From positions 1 to 6,037 of the forward strand of contig JAFAQG010000428.1 of the NCBI GenBank assembly GCA_019246575.1: a stretch of 6,037 bases of DNA, written 5' to 3'. Below are positions 5,316-6,037 of the stretch, piece by piece (positions within the stretch are counted from its first letter, which is position 1; each line of letters starts with the position of its first letter). The notes beneath the pieces were generated by a model, which saw nothing but the letters and a program-made list of their open reading frames with translations, was not told where the DNA came from and did no database searches. Source of the stretch: Acidobacteriaceae bacterium. GTDB taxonomy: Bacteria > Acidobacteriota > Terriglobia > Bryobacterales > Bryobacteraceae. Position numbers and translations under genes: made by a program.

Positions 5316-6037
5316 TTAGGCGACAAGGAACTTTCGGCAGAACCCGAAGAGCCTCGACGAGATCAAGTCCGCGAACGATGCCGCGCCGACATGGATCGCG
5401 AGCAACGATGCAAAAATATCGCGTTGCTCCGCCAGGCCGGCCAGCGCTCTGCGTTGTAAGCTCACGTGATCGTCAAGCGTGAGCATCAGGCGCGCCATGA
5501 TTCTCGGCCGCTTGCTCAGGCTGTGGTGCTCAGCCTCATAATCTTTCAGGTTCCCGGACCGGAGCGCAGCTGCGAGCGCAAGCGATTGCCGAAACGACAG
5601 GCAGATGCCTTCTCCCGTTACAGCGTCGATGGATCCCGACGCATCGCCTACCAACGCCAAATCGTTTCGGCAAACCCGCGCCAGGCTCCGGGAAACTGTG
5701 AGTGCGCCTTGTTCGCGCGACGCGTGTGCCGCGCCGGCTACACGCGCGCGAAGCTCCGGAAAATCGTTCAAAGCTTCGTCCAGCCGAAGCGCCCGATATT
5801 GGGTTAGGAGTGCAAGACACACCTCGTGCGCGCTCACCGGAGTTACGTAGATCTGGCCGCGGGGTCCCCAGTATAATTCCATGTCCCGCGACCACGGTAG
5901 AACTCGATAATGCCGGCGGAACCCATAACGGCGGCGCTCGCCGATGACCCGATTCAGGCCCGCCTCTCGCCGCAACCCGGAGTTCTGGCCGTCCGCCGCC
6001 ACCACGAATCTGCATCGTACGAACTGTTCGCCCGCTG
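5316..6037 (-). CDS. FAD-dependent oxidoreductase, C-terminal part (runs off the window)
   Basis: The last 239 residues of a flavoprotein of the group A monooxygenase/geranylgeranyl-reductase superfamily. The frame is open to the right edge, so the GTG at 6005 is not a start: the codons before it give RCRFV, which leads into VAADGQNSGLRR, the conserved DG motif (fragment residues 12-23). The second FAD motif, LVGDASGSIDAVTGEG (about 128-143), binds the ribityl chain and is followed by the usual helix LSFRQSLALAAAL. Between them lie substrate-domain strands (MELYWGPRGQIYVTPVSAHEVCLALL). The N-terminal GxGxxG Rossmann motif must lie outside the window. The substrate cannot be read from this part; polyketide/quinone tailoring enzymes and prenyl reductases both have this shape. 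The stop is 42 bases before the TrbI-like gene on the same strand, so they may be co-transcribed. Confidence 0.88.
   Translation of the reverse strand, partial: AGEQFVRCRFVVAADGQNSGLRREAGLNRVIGERRRYGFRRHYRVLPWSRDMELYWGPRGQIYVTPVSAHEVCLALLTQYRALRLDEALNDFPELRARVAGAAHASREQGALTVSRSLARVCRNDLALVGDASGSIDAVTGEGICLSFRQSLALAAALRSGNLKDYEAEHHSLSKRPRIMARLMLTLDDHVSLQRRALAGLAEQRDIFASLLAIHVGAASFADLISSRLFGFCRKFLVA

Noticed and set aside
5536..6015. A 159-codon minus-strand frame overlapping the FAD oxidoreductase in another frame
   Set aside because: The product is Arg/Gly-rich with no motif, while the other frame holds both FAD-binding motifs.

Overview
The window looks like a chromosomal segment from an Acidobacteriota bacterium, probably of the Solibacteres/Bryobacter type. 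This rests on the moderately high GC content, on recalled resemblance of several proteins to families common in that phylum, and on the mix of genes: small exported proteins of unknown function, a GntR regulator starting with the MIRLWLSR block, and an anti-sigma kinase/STAS pair. The taxonomic call is inference from memory; no search was run. No tRNA, rRNA, insertion sequence, CRISPR array or phage gene was seen.

Layout: on the left, two small genes for exported or membrane proteins of unknown function diverge from a 77-base intergenic region (gene at 1-447 on the minus strand; gene at 525-1031 on the plus strand). The plus-strand gene converges, with a 7-base gap, on a run of six minus-strand genes that fills the rest of the window. 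In transcription order (right to left) these are: the C-terminal part of an FAD-dependent oxidoreductase that runs off the right edge; a 503-residue exported protein with two TrbI/VirB10-like beta modules; an RsbW/SpoIIAB-type anti-sigma serine kinase; a STAS anti-anti-sigma protein (RsbV/SpoIIAA type); a NarL/FixJ response regulator; and a GntR-family regulator with a long C-terminal domain.

The functional centre is the regulatory block 1039-3650. The kinase and the STAS protein form the core of a partner-switching module: the kinase would hold an unseen sigma factor (or another target) and phosphorylate the STAS protein at Ser58; dephosphorylated STAS protein would pull the kinase away. Neither a sigma factor nor a PP2C phosphatase is present here, so those partners must be elsewhere. 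The two genes have strong Shine-Dalgarno sequences, and the STAS gene starts at TTG. The response regulator follows about 100 bases downstream and the GntR gene after about 80 bases, both behind short perfect inverted repeats that could be operators or mRNA hairpins.

This is mostly an ordinary regulatory and envelope region. The points most worth a second look are the sigma-less partner switch placed next to a response regulator, the TrbI-like protein far from any secretion genes, the long C-terminal domain on the GntR regulator, and a set of small palindromes and tandem repeats in nearly every gap between genes.
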